Part shown: piece by piece, positions 50,573 through 61,272 of the stretch
How positions within the stretch are numbered: position 1 is the first letter of the stretch
How the letters are laid out: each line of letters starts with the position of its first letter
DNA from: Theropithecus gelada
Taxonomy: Eukaryota > Chordata > Mammalia > Primates > Cercopithecidae
Direction of reading: 5' to 3'
DNA length: 64,000 bases
Assembly (NCBI RefSeq): GCF_003255815.1
Contig: NC_037682.1
Coordinates: 16,390,965-16,454,964 of the forward strand
Translations under genes and position numbers: made by a program
Notes under the pieces: generated by a model
Database searches by the model: none
Told to the model about the DNA's origin: nothing
The model's input: the letters and a program-made list of their open reading frames with translations, nothing else

Positions 50573-52867
50573 TGTTTATTTACTTTTTAAACTTTTAGGT
50601 TTTAAACCTGCATTTGCAGGTTTCTTATATTGGTAAAATGTGTATCATGGTGGTTTGGCGTACAAATTATTTCATCACTCGGGTAATAAGCATAGTACCT
50701 GATTGGTAGTTTTTTGGTTCTCACCCTCCTCTAACCCTCCACACTGAAGTGAGCTCTAGTGTCTGTTGTTTCCTTCTTTGTATCCATATTTACTCAAAAT
50801 TTACCTCCCATTAAAAAGTGGGAACATGAGGTATTTGGTTTTCTGTTCCTGTGTTAGTTTTCTTAGGATAATGACTGATAGCTCCATCCATGTTGCTGCA
50901 AAGGGCATGATCTCATTCTTTTTTATGGCTGCACGGTATTATATTGCATATATGTACCACATTTTACAAATCCAGTCTACTGTTGATGAGCATTTAGGTT
51001 GATTCCATATATTTGCTACTGTGAATAGTATCATGATGAACATATGTGTGAATGTGTCTTTATGGTAGAACAATTCGTATACTTTTGGGTATATACCCAA
51101 TAATGGGATTGCTGAGTCAAATGGTAATTCTGTTTTAAATTCTTGGAGAAATCACTAAACTGCTTTCTAGAGTGTGATGTGGAGCATTTTTCATATGCTT
51201 TCTGGTCACATTTATGTCCTCTTTTGAAAAGTGTTTATGTCCTTTGCCCACTTGTTAAAGTTTTTTTTTTTTTCTTGTAGATTTAAGTTCCTTATAAATT
51301 CTGGATATTAGACCTTTGTCAGATACATAGTTTGAAAATATTTTCTCCCATTCTATAGGTTGTCTATTTATTGATAGTTTCTTTTGCTGTACAGAAGCTC
51401 TTTCATTTAATCATGTCCCATCTGTCAATTTTTGTTTTTATTGCAATTGCTTTTAGCATCTTCATCATGAAGTCTTTGCCATGTCCTGTGCCTAGACTGC
51501 TATTTCTTAGGTTATCTTCCAGGATTTTTATAGTTTTCAGTTTTACATTTAAATCTTTAATGCATCTTGGGTTTATTTTTGTATATTGTGTAAGGAAAGT
51601 GTCTAGTTTCAATCTTCTGCATATGGCTAGCTAGTTATCCCAGCACCATTTATTAAATAAGGAGTCCTTTCCCCATTGCTTTATTTTTGTCAGCTTTGTC
51701 AAAGATCAGATGGTTAGAGGTGTGTGGCATTATTTCTGTGCTCTCTATTCTGTTCCATTGGTCTATGTGTCTTTTTTTGTACCAGTACCATGCTGCTTTG
51801 ATTGCTGCAGCCTTGTAGTATAGTTTGAAGTCAGGTAATGTGATGCCTCCAGCTTTGTTCTTTTTGCTTAGGATTGCTTTGGCTATTTGGGCTCTTTATT
51901 GGACCCATATAAATTTTGAAATAGTTTTTCTTATTCTGTGAAGAATGTCATTGGTAGTTTGATGGGAATATCGTTGAATCTGTAAATTGCTTTGGACAGT
52001 ATGGCCATTTTAACAGTATTAATTCTATCCATGAGCATGAAATGTTTTTTCATTTTTTTGTGTCATCTGATTTCTTTCAGCAGTGTTTCATAATTCGCAT
52101 TGTAGAAGTCTTTCATCTCCTTGGTTAGCTGTATTTATAGGTATCTTATTCTTTTTGTGGCATTTTGAATGGGATTGCATTCTCGATTTGGCTCTCAGCT
52201 TGGACCTTGTTGGTGTATAGAAATGCTACTAATTTTTGTACATTAATTTTGCATTGTGAAACTTTGCTGAAGTTGTTTATCAGATCAAGGAACTTTTGGG
52301 CAGAGACTATGCAGTTTTCTGGATATACAATCATGTAGTCTAAAAACAGAGATAGTTTGACTTTCTGTTTTCCTGTTTGGATGCCTTTTATTTGTTTCTC
52401 TTGTGTGATTGCTCTGGCTAGGACTTCTAGTACCATGTTGAATAGGAGTGGTGAAAGAGTGCCTCTTTGCCTTGCTGCAGTTTTCAAGGGAAATGCTTGC
52501 AGCTTTTGCCTATTCACTGTTGGCCAAGGAGTTTTCATAGATGGCTCTTATTATTTTGAGATATGTTCTTTGATGACTAGTTTGTTGAGGGTTTTTAACA
52601 TGAAGGGATGTTGAATTTTATTGGAAGCCTGTTCTGCATCTATTGAAATGATCATATGATTTGTTTTTAGTTCTCTTTTTGTTATGTGGTGAATAACATT
52701 TATTGATTTGCCTATGTTGAACTAAATTTGCATCCCAGGGAGGAAGCCTACTTGATCATGGTGGATTAGCTTTTTGATGTGCTGCTGGATTTGGTTTTCT
52801 AGTAATTTGTTGAGGATTTTTGTGTTTATGTTCATCAAAGACATTGGCCTGAAATTTTCTTTTTTGT
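50573..52867 (-). mobile_element. Older L1 LINE (copy A), antisense, 3' 2.3 kb
   Basis: The 3'UTR lies on the left (TGCATTTGCAGGTTTCTTAT) and ORF2 on the right. On the minus strand, ORF2 pieces are open at 51403-51612 (KTLKILED-type region) and 52146-52538. The latter contains SLFLDYMIVYPENCIVSAQK, where the FADD catalytic motif has become FLDY. It stops at about 52867 (GAAATTTTCTTTTTTG). Confidence 0.88.
52146..52538 (-). pseudogene. L1 ORF2 reverse-transcriptase remnant
   Basis: A 130-codon open stretch of ORF2p. It runs from the finger/palm area (QRGTLSPLLFNMVLEVLARA) through the altered catalytic motif FLDY to NFSKVSQCKINVQKL. The second catalytic aspartate is replaced by Y, which would abolish reverse transcription. 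No start or end of a full protein. Confidence 0.85.
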
Positions 52868-53715
52868 CCAACGGCATTTATGGAAGAGAATATCCTTTCA
52901 CCAATGTGTGTTCTTGGCAACTCTGTCAAAACACTGTTGGCTGTAAACTCGTGGATTTATTTCTGGGCCCTCTATTCTTTTCTGCTTATTCTAGGTATCT
53001 ATTTTTATGATAGAAACATGCTGCTTTAGTTACTATAGTTTTGTAATATATTTTGAAGTCAGGTAATATGATGCCTCCAACTGTGTTTTTTTCTCTTGAG
53101 GTTATTTTGGCTCTTTAGGATCTTTTGTCATTCCATACAAATTTTGCATTTTTTTTTTCCTATTTTTGTGAAGAGTGTCACTTGTATTTTGGTAGGGATT
53201 ATATTGAAACTAGATTTCTTTAGGTAGCATGGACATTTTAACAATATTAAATTCTTCCAGTCTATAGACACAGGATATCTTTCCATTTATTTGTGGTTTT
53301 TAAATATATTTCATCAGTGTTTTATTGTTTTCAGTGTACAGATCTTTTACCTCCTTGGTTAAGTTGATTCATAGTATATATTTTTTGGTAGCTATTGTAA
53401 GTGGGATTGTTTTCTTGATTTCTTTCTCAGGTAATTCACTGTTGGTAGGAGAAAAAATTCTAGTTTGATATCATTGTGGTCAGAAAAGATACTTGATACG
53501 ATTTTAATCTTTTAAAATTTGTTTTTGGGGCCTAACATATGATCTATTGTGGAGAATGTTCCATGTGCAGTTGAGAAAAAGGGTGTTCTGAAGCTGTTGG
53601 ATGGAATGTTCTGTATGTCTGTTAATTCCGTTTGATCCAGAGTGCAGTTAAGTCTAATATTTTCTTACGGATTTTCTGTCTGGATGATCTGTCCATTTCT
53701 TAAAGTGGGTGTTGA
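52868..53715 (-). mobile_element. Older L1 LINE (copy B), antisense, ORF2 part
   Basis: This block repeats an ORF2 region already present in copy A: TTTATTTCTGGGCCCTCTAT, TGAAGTCAGGTAATATGATG and CTCCTTGGTTAAGTTGATTC match 51721-52130. It is a second, more diverged L1 in the same orientation. Near 53450 (GTAATTCACTGTTGGTAGGA) it jumps to a more upstream ORF2 segment, so it has an internal deletion. Its 3' end is missing. Confidence 0.8.
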
Positions 53716-54171
53716 CACGTGTGTTTATTGTGGCACTATTCACAATAGCAAAGACTTGGAACCAACCCAAATGTTCATCAATGATACACTGGATTAAGAA
53801 AATGTGGCACATATACATCATAGAATACTATGCAGCCATAAAAAAAGATGAGTTCATGTCCTTTGTAGGGACATGGATGAAGCTGGAAACCATCATTCTG
53901 AGCAAACTATCACAAGGACAGAAAACCGAACACTGCATGTTCTCACTCATAGGTGGGAACTGAACAATGAGAACACTTGCACACAAGGTGGGGCACATCA
54001 CACACTGGGGCCTGTCATGGGGTGGGGGAAGTGTGGAGGGATAGCATTAGGAGATATACCTAATGTAAATGATGAGTTAATGGGTGCAGCACACCAATGT
54101 GGCACATGTGTACATATGTAACAAACCTGCATGTTGTGCACATGTACCCTAGAACTTAAAGTATAAAAAGA
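53716..54171 (+). mobile_element. L1PA LINE, sense, 5' truncated, inserted in copy B
   Basis: A short L1 with the ORF2 C-terminus (53709-53963 reads TIAKTWNQPKCSSMI, HIYIIEYYAAIKKDE and KLSQGQKTEHCMFSLIGGN) and the 3'UTR. Target duplications AAAGTGGGTGTTGA (53702-53715) and AAAGTGTGTGTTGA (54172-54185), one mismatch, show normal target-primed insertion. Confidence 0.93.
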
Positions 54172-54185
54172 AAAGTGTGTGTTGA

Positions 54186-54600
54186 AGTCCCCTACTATTA
54201 TTGTATTGCAATCTCTCTCTCCCTTCATATCTATTAATATTTGCCTTATATATTTAGCTTCTTTAATGTTGGGTGCATATAGACTTAATAACTATTGAAG
54301 CTTCTTGCTGAATTGACCTCTTTATCATTATATAATGACCTTCTTTGTCTCTTTTAGAGGGTTTGGCTTAAAGTCTATTTTATCTGATATAAGTATAGCT
54401 CCTCTCACTCTCTTTTGGCTTCTATTTGTGTGGAATATCTTTTTCCATCCTTCACTTTAAGTCTCTGTATTATAGGTGAAGTGAGTCTCTTGAAGGCAGT
54501 GTATAGTTGAGTTTTGTTTCTGTATTCAGTCACTCTGTGTCTTTTGATTGAAAAATTGAATCCATTTATATTTAAGGTTATTTTTGATTAAGGTTAGTTT
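54186..54600 (-). mobile_element. Older L1 LINE (copy B), antisense, resumed
   Basis: AGTCCCCTACTATTATTGTA, AGTCTATTTTATCTGATATA, CTTCTATTTGTGTGGAATAT and GAATCCATTTATATTTAAGG continue L1 ORF2 antisense. Ends near 54600. Confidence 0.85.
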
Positions 54601-54602
54601 TT

Positions 54603-54664
54603 ACAGCTTTTTCATAATCTGAAATAGAAATGATTTGTCAAAGTTCAATGCAATAACACATATT
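54603..54664 (+). repeat. 62-base direct duplication, copy 1
   Basis: Recurs at 55871-55932 with 57 of 62 bases equal (shared AGCTTTTTCATAATCTGAAA and TTTGTCAAAGTTCAATG). It abuts the 5' end of the old antisense L1. Confidence 0.92.
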
Positions 54665-54904
54665 AGGTAGAAGGAATAAATTCAAGAGATCTGTTGCACA
54701 ACATGGTGGCTGTTATTAAATGTCTTCTTGAAAATTGCTAAGAGTAGATGTTGTGTTTTCACCACACACAAAAAATGATAAGTATGTTGTTGCTGTGTAT
54801 GTTAATTAGGTCAATTTAGCCATTCTACAATGTATACATATTTCAAAATATTTTTATAAATATGTCTGTTTCATAAATATAGACTTTTTAATGTGTCAGT
54901 TAAA
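54665..54904. other. No recognised feature
   Basis: A+T-rich, unassigned. Confidence 0.4.
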
Positions 54905-55175
54905 AAATAGTCTGGACATGGTGGCTAATGCTTATAATCCCAGCACTTTGGGAGGCTGAGATGGGGGGATTGCTTGAAGCCAGGAGTTCAAGACCAGCCT
55001 GGGCAACATAGTGAGATCCTGTCTCTGGAAAAAAAAATTATCTGAGAGCTACTCAGGAGGCTGAGGGAGGAGGATTACTTAAGCCCAGAGGTTTGAGGCT
55101 GCAGTGAGCTATGATAGTGGTACGGCACTCTAGCCTGGGCAATAGAGAGGAACACTGTCTCAAAATAAAGAATTT
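54905..55175 (+). mobile_element. AluJ, sense, with a deletion between arms
   Basis: CTGGACATGGTGGCTAATGC, GGGGGATTGCTTGAAGCCAG, AGCCTGGGCAACATAGTGAG and GAGGCTGCAGTGAGCTATGA are J-type readings. The start of the right arm is shortened (TTATCTGAGAGCTACTC). One of the oldest dimeric Alus here. Confidence 0.9.
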
Positions 55176-55754
55176 AAAAATTAAACAAGAAAAGAATCAG
55201 GCTGTAAGTACACATAAAAGAGGTCTGTATGAAAAATGGTGCTAGTTTTTCAGGTGGGAGACACAAGTAGAGAATTCTTTTCTCCCCACTGAGGACATCT
55301 TCTTGATAGCGACCAGGATATGTGTCCAGGAGAACATGATGACCAAATATGGCAACCAATGCAGCACTCAGACTGCACAAAGGCAGGGACTGCTGTGCTG
55401 ATATAAATGTTGTAGCATGAAAGACCAAGCCCTGGTGGTTTATTCCAGAAAAGTGATTGATGGCATTGGACCTTCAGGAGGACAGTGAAAAAGTAGGACA
55501 CACATACAATCCTTCTGCTAAGTATCCCACCGACTGTGCCAGCTGCTAACAGGATGCAGACTTTTGAAGACAGAACTAAGGACTATACCTAAGAATGGCT
55601 TGTTTTACTATGTACATTAAATTATACCTAGAAATTATTATTTATTATTTATAGAAATTTGTTATTTACAGAAAGTGTGGGGAAAAAGTGATATGCTATT
55701 GAGAGAAAAATATTCTAGTTGTTTTTTTACCTTAACTAAAAATAATGTATATTG
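55176..55754. other. No recognised feature
   Basis: Two overlapping minus-strand frames of 83-84 codons (55174-55428 and 55250-55501) lie here, without recognisable content. Confidence 0.4.
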
Positions 55755-55965
55755 TTTGGCCAAGAGTGCAAACTACGGAATTAAATTAAAATCCTGGTTT
55801 TACCACTTGATTATGTGGCTTGAACAGGTTGTTTAACTGCTCTGAGTTTTATAATCTGCAAATAGGGATCACAGCTTTTTCATAATCTGAAATAGAGATA
55901 ATTTGTCAAAGTTCAATGAAATAACGTATATTGTATGTGTTGGCACTTAGAACACCTATCCTAAT
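55755..55965 (+). mobile_element. MIR SINE, enlarged
   Basis: GAGTGCAAACTACGGAATTA, CCTGGTTTTACCACTTGATT, GCTTGAACAGGTTGTTTAAC, then a late GGCACTTAGAACACC. Between them the 'ataatctg-aaatag-ggat' motif occurs twice (55850 and 55882), so the element carries an extra copy of its middle. The second motif is inside the duplicated block 55871-55932. Confidence 0.8.
55871..55932 (+). repeat. 62-base direct duplication, copy 2
   Basis: Counterpart of 54603-54664. Located inside an enlarged MIR. Confidence 0.92.
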
Positions 55966-56652
55966 GTTAGCTAATAATACCCTGATTATTTCTCCAGGCC
56001 TATAATAAACTTCCTTACATGAAAAAAGAACACCTATGGTCTTTGCCCATGGAATGTTGCTGTGACGAGTCAGGGATTCTTCTATCAAATCATTTTGTGG
56101 GAGATTTTCGCCAATGTTTGATTCTCTCAGCTTCCCCTTGACAATTCTTAGGGCAAAGTCCCCATTTTTTTCGCTATGAATTTCTCTGCTTTCTTGTGTG
56201 TTTACTATATACTAGAGAATCTGAAAACTCACTAGGATCAGAGCGGCACATTCCCAACCATTCATTTTTCTTTTTAAATGAAATCACTGGATTATGGTGC
56301 TAGTCTAGACTGAAGCTACCTCAATTTCTGATAATCGATGATGCAGTTTTGCAGAATAATTTGCCTCCAATAGAAAGCATATGCTCATTTATTAAATGAG
56401 TAATTCTACATTAAAATAACTTCTACAGAATGGCATCTCATGAAAATTGTTTTGTCTTATAGTGGGTTAAAGTTTCTCAGAGTTGAAAAAATCTATTTAG
56501 AGAGCTGATAATATGCTTTAGGTTTTTTGTGGAAACAAGTCAGGGAATAGATCAATGAAATAATACATTCCAAAATATATTTTTGTTGTGGGATGATCAA
56601 ATCAGGGTAACTAGAATATTCATTGCTCCAAATATTTATCATTTCTTTGTGG
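55966..56652. other. No recognised feature
   Basis: A+T-rich, unassigned. Confidence 0.4.
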
Positions 56653-56709
56653 TGAGAACATTTAAAATCCTCTCAAAATAGTTAAAAGAGAGGATTTTAA
56701 ATGTTCTCA
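56653..56709 (+). repeat. Perfect 22-base stem inverted repeat, 13-base loop
   Basis: Arms 56653-56674 (TGAGAACATTTAAAATCC then TCTC) and 56688-56709 are exact reverse complements. The loop is AAAATAGTTAAAA. No mismatches means it is recent or maintained. RNA from either strand would fold into one long stem. I see no surrounding transposon ends. Confidence 0.95.
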
Positions 56710-57125
56710 TAATATGCTTTTAAAGTTATTTGATTCTTGTGCCACCTACTAGAAAGGAGAAATATTGAAAAACGCTGCCACTGTACATTCCTGCAGTTGT
56801 TGGTACAGATGTTACTCATTTTTAACCGAAGAAAAAAAGAGTCTATACCAAGAAAGAAAGTTAAAACTGTGATAGGTGAGAAATGAGAAGAAATAATGAG
56901 AAAATTCCAAGGGAAAATGATATCACACAAGCAGCATTTTTCATAGTTCTAGGAGCTGGTGAAGTCCAAAGCTGGGCTGTTAAGAAATCTTTATTATTTT
57001 CATGATGGTTTAAATCCTCATGTGCTAGCATAGAAGCTGCTAAGCTTCTGAAAGTGATCACACTCATAGCCTCTTACCTGTCTGGCTCTGACCAATAGCT
57101 TTAGGGTATCCATGGGCAGTTTAAA
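56710..57125. other. No recognised feature
   Basis: Unassigned; short frames only. Confidence 0.4.
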
Positions 57126-57138
57126 AAGTCACCTGCAA

Positions 57139-57290
57139 ACCGGGTATCGTATGTCAAGCCTGTAATCCCAGTAACTCAGGTGGCTGAGGTGGAAAGATAG
57201 CTTGAGGCCAGGAGTTCAAGGTTGCAGTGGGCCATGATTGCACCACTGTACTCCAGCCTGGGCAACAGAGGGGACCCTGACTCTTAAAAA
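57139..57290 (+). mobile_element. FLAM (free left Alu monomer), sense
   Basis: Single-arm 7SL-derived element: AAGCCTGTAATCCCAGTAAC, TTGAGGCCAGGAGTTCAAGG, TTGCAGTGGGCCATGATTGC, ACTCCAGCCTGGGCAACAG. Target duplication AGTCACCTG on both sides (57127-57135 and 57295-57303). Confidence 0.85.
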
Positions 57291-57303
57291 AAGAAGTCAC
57301 CTG

Positions 57304-57668
57304 TAGATAAGAAAACAATATGTCCACTTGAGGAATCATTAGATGTCTCATCTTTGTTAACATCAATAACTTCAGATAGAGCTGATTTTCTCTAATGAAG
57401 CCAAAATCAGGATATGACTTTGGTATTCGAGGCATAATGCAAACTAGGCTGTCAGTTATAATATATTGACATCTCTGGTTCTTTCCTTGATATGTAGATA
57501 CCCAAAATAAAGTAGCCCTTTAGACAGAATAAATGACAATTTCACTTCAAGTCAAATTTTATGCAAGGTGTTTCCTTGAGGAAAGTTTGTAATATAAATG
57601 AGTAAGATTTGATCTTTTCATTCAAGTAATTTTACATCTAGTGGAGAGCAGAGCAAGAAGGTATATAG
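57304..57668. other. No recognised feature
   Basis: Unassigned A+T-rich sequence. Confidence 0.4.
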
Positions 57669-57819
57669 GGGCCAGGTACGGTGGCTCATGCCTGTAATGC
57701 CAGCACTTTGGGAGGCTGAGGCGGGTGGATCACCTGAGGTCAGGAGTTCGAGACCAGCCTGGCCAACATGGTGAAACCCTGTCTCTAAAAAAAAAAGAAG
57801 AAAGAAAGAAAGAAAAAAG
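57669..57819 (+). mobile_element. Alu left arm only, sense, with its own A-tail
   Basis: GGGGCCAGGTACGGTGGCTC, AGGAGTTCGAGACCAGCCTG, ACATGGTGAAACCCTGTCTC, then A-rich GAAGAAAGAAAGAAAGAAAA. The right arm is absent. Flanking AGGTATATA and AAGTATGTA suggest target copies. The readings are AluS-like, not fossil monomer. Confidence 0.85.
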
Positions 57820-58084
57820 TATGTAAGAATACCTCAACCTGCTTTAATCATGGTGAAATAATGGCATGAACATTGCAAATCATCTTAATTAGTCTTTAAC
57901 AATTCTGAAATCAAGTCACCCAGGGAACAGATTAAATAAAAGGTGAAAAGTGATTTGACACTACAAATGGGTACTTTTCATGTGCATTGTGGTCAGAAGT
58001 GTGTGTGCATGGTGTGTGTGTGTGTGTGCATTAAGAAAATAATAGATATAAAATTATTTAGTCTATGATAAAATAATTTTTTTC
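57820..58084. other. Unassigned; (TG)n at 58005-58030
   Basis: Contains TGTGTGTGCATGGTGTGTGT followed by further TG units. Nothing else is recognised. Confidence 0.5.
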
Positions 58085-58585
58085 TTTATTTTAAGACATT
58101 TTTCCACTGTCTTTTCACTGGCATTGTTTCTGACAAGAAATTTACTTTTATTCATACTTTTGTTCTGCCATTCATAATGGTCTTTTTTTCTTTGGATGCA
58201 CTTAAGATTTGCCCTCTATTCTTGGTTTTTAGCAATTTTATTATGATATATCTTGGTGTGGGTTTTCCATGTTGCTTGTGCTTGGCGTTTCTTGAGATTC
58301 CTGAATTGGTGGGTTTATATAATAGTTTTCATAAAATAAGCAAAAATTTTAATCATTATTTAAAAAGTATACTTCAATATCAGCTCTGTTTCTCTTCTCC
58401 TTCGGTGACTTCAATTACACATATATACAGCTGCAAGGAGGTGTTCCTGCTTTTTGCATGCTTGGAGAATTTTTGATTGAATGCCAGACATTATGAGTAT
58501 TACCATGCTTGGTGCTAGATATTTTGTAATTTTATACATATTCTTGAGCTTTGTTCTGTAGCACAGTTAAGATACTTGGAAACTG
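58085..58585 (-). mobile_element. Old L1M LINE, antisense, left part
   Basis: CACTGGCATTGTTTCTGACA, TTTTAGCAATTTTATTATGA, TATATCTTGGTGTGGGTTTT, TTGAGATTCCTGAATTGG and TTCGGTGACTTCAATTACAC follow the reversed 3' region of an old mammalian L1. Interrupted by an Alu pair. Confidence 0.7.
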
Positions 58586-58906
58586 GCTGAGCATGGTGGC
58601 TCATGCCTGTAATCCCAGCACTTTGGGAGGCTGAGGCAGGCGGATCATGAGGTCAGGAGTTCGAGATCAGCCTGACCAATATGGTGAAACCCGGGCTCTA
58701 CAAAAAATATAAAAGTTAGCTGGGCATGGGGGTGTGCACCTGTAATCCTAGTTACTTGGGAAGCTGAGGCAGGAGAATCACTTGAATCTGGGAGGCAGAA
58801 GTTGTAGTGAGCTGAGATCGTGCCACCGCACTCCAGCCTGGGTGCCAGAGCAAGACTCCGTCACAAAAAAAAACAAAACAAAAAAACAAAAAACAAACAA
58901 AAAAAA
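58586..58906 (+). mobile_element. AluS, sense, left member of an inverted pair
   Basis: Complete Alu with exact target duplication ACTTGGAAACTG (58574-58585 and 58907-58918). A-rich tail with AAAACAAAACAAAAAAAC runs. Confidence 0.93.
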
Positions 58907-58930
58907 ACTTGGAAACTGTATAATCTTTTT

Positions 58931-59236
58931 TTAAAAATTTTTAATTTTTTTTAGACAGAGTCTGGTTCTGTCACTCAGGGCTAGAGTGCATTGTTGTGAT
59001 CCTGGCTCACTGCAACTTCTGCCTCCTGGGCTCAAGACAACCTCACACTTCAGCCTCCTGAGTAGTTGGGACAACCAGCACATGCCACCATGCCTGGCTG
59101 ATTTTTGTACTTTTTGTGGAGATGGGGGTCTCACTTTGTTGCCCAGGCTGGTATCAAACTCCTGAGTTCAAGCCATCCACCCACCTTGGCCTCCCAAAGT
59201 ACTAGGGTTACAGGTGTGAAATACTGTGCCTGGCCA
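58931..59236 (-). mobile_element. AluJ-like, antisense, right member of an inverted pair
   Basis: Antisense Alu (TTTAGACAGAGTCTGGTTCT to ATACTGTGCCTGGCC). Target copies TATAATCTTTT (58919-58929 and 59237-59247). It lies 24 bases from the sense Alu at 58586-58906. Confidence 0.9.
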
Positions 59237-59247
59237 TATAATCTTTT

Positions 59248-59910
59248 GAGTCTTGCTTTGTAGATTTGTTAGTTTGAACTGAAGCACGGCTCAGTCTAGA
59301 GCTAATTATTTCTGACCAAGTCCTTTCTGTCTGCTCCGCCCAGAACATCATGAATCTTGAGATTTTTCAGTCTGGCTGGCGAGAACAGGTACAATTTCCA
59401 GCCTTGCATGAGCATTGAGCACTGTTATCTTTAATCCTTTTGGTGTTTTCTTCCCTTGCCTCTAGGTGTTTCTTCACATGTTTGTACTGACCAGCACTCA
59501 GCTAAATAATTAAGGAGTATTTTCTGCAGCTCTAGGGATTCTCTGTTCAGCTCATTTTCTCCGGTATTTTGTTGTGTAAACTCTAGTTGCCTTGGTCTCT
59601 TCAGACTTTCAGTTCCATCTCCTTTAGGAAGTCCACTAAACTCTTCATGTACATTCTGTCTCTGCACTGTGGCCTGGAAACTTTCTTAAGGAAATAAGCT
59701 GGGGAAATTTTAGAGCTCGTTGGTTTCTTTGACTCTCAGGGATCATTGTCCTTTATTGCTTGATGAAAGTGTCTTACGAATTATGAAACTATTTATTTCA
59801 TATATTTCGTCCAACTTTGTATATTTTAGATTGGAAGATAAATCGAGTTTCTATTACTTTATCTTGGCCAGAAGTAGAAGTTCTGGAAGTGATTTTTAGT
59901 TGGATGAATA
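59248..59910 (-). mobile_element. Old L1M LINE, antisense, right part
   Basis: Continues the old L1 after the Alu pair; TTTCTATTACTTTATCTTGG followed by CCAGAAGTAGAAGTTCTGG near the right end is typical of the reversed L1M 3' region. Borders are approximate. Confidence 0.55.
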
Positions 59911-59979
59911 TAAGTGTTTTGAAATTGCCCATACTATAGTGTATCCAAGCCCCTTTGAGGCTTTATTTTATACTACCTG

Positions 59980-60130
59980 AAATGAAAAGTAAATGGGCTT
60001 TGAAGTTAGAAAGATCTAGGTTTAAATCTTGGAACTACCACTTAATAGATGTGTGATCTTGGGCAAAAAAATGTAATGTCCCTTAACCTCTGTCTAATCT
60101 TCAATAAAATGAAATTGAAAGAATTTAAAC
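59980..60130 (+). mobile_element. MIR SINE
   Basis: AGTAAATGGGCTTTGAAGTT, GAAAGATCTAGGTTTAAATC, TTGGAACTACCACTTAATAG, ATGTGTGATCTTGGGCAAAA. Sense MIR, diverged. Confidence 0.85.
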
Positions 60131-61272
60131 ACAGGGGTTTCTATGTAGTATTTCTACTTATAGCAAAATATTGAAAATAGATGAGGAAGTGATAGGATAA
60201 ATCAGAATTAATGTATAATTTGCATTTCCATGAAATACCTAAAAATAATGAGATAGATCTATATGTATTCTTATAAAAAAGTTAATAATACAGTGTTAGG
60301 TGAATAAAAAACTTTACAGAGAAATGTGGGGTGTGAACTTATTTTAACTTTAAAAATCCTATGTGTGTATTTGTGTGTGTGTGCGTGTAAGGAAAACACC
60401 ATCTGAAAGTATATATGCAATTTTAAGTAAGTGGGGAAATAACTTGAATAGTACCTTTCAACTTTAAAAACAGATATATTTAAACAATAATGGATACATA
60501 CAAATTAATTTCTCAAGAAAAATGAATAATAAAAAAGAAGCAAGTTTCAAGAGAGATAATAGATATGCCTGGCATAATTCATACTGTCAATGCCTGAGAG
60601 CCAATAAGCATCACGAACTCACATGTAGAAGAAAGGTAGGCTTATTTCATGTGCTGCAGCAAGAGGGAGCGTGCACCAGAGAGAGCAGAGTGTTGGATAA
60701 GAGGGAACTGAGAAGCCCTATTATAGGATTTAGGTTTGTGCTGGGTGATTCTAAGAAGGATTTAGGGAGTGGGTGCCTCCTAAATTCTGAGATGAGTGTT
60801 AGCAAAAGAACTGGTGATTAGCTATGCTGGTAATTTATATCTAAGAGGAAGGAAGATTAAAGTAGGTAAAGAAGGAGTATTTACTCAGATTAGTTAGAAG
60901 AGTAGAGTAGCCATTTTTGTGGGTGCCAAGAGTTCTTGTCTTGTGATTATGTTTCAGACATAATCACAGAAACACAATCACAGAATGGCCTTTTCTCTGT
61001 CTTGCTCCATTTCAGTCATAGAGTGGCCTTGTTTAATTTTTGCTCATATCCTGTAAAGATTGTTTATATTCAGTTGGGAACTTTATGGCTAATATATCAG
61101 CTGCTATCTTCAGGGCCATTTTCTAATTTCTCAATACTGTTGATAGCCTCCCCTCTTCACTTATATTTTTACTTTGCCAAAGATAAGATGATTCTACCCA
61201 ACTTTGGAGTTAATCGTACTGACTGACATACTGGCTCTAATTCTATAGAGTTTTACTCTGGTCCCCGTATGT
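60131..61272. other. About 1.1 kb unassigned; short (TG)n
   Basis: A (TG)n run lies at about 60362-60388. 60590-60860 might be an old LTR but I cannot name it. The 99-codon frame 60522-60821 (plus) has no recognisable content. Near 60945, TTATGTTTCAGACATAAT is a short palindrome. Confidence 0.4.

Noticed and set aside
56653..56709. microRNA precursor
   Set aside because: The stem is perfect and only 22 base pairs with a 13-base loop, shorter than typical precursors, and no expression can be read from sequence. Kept as an inverted-repeat finding.
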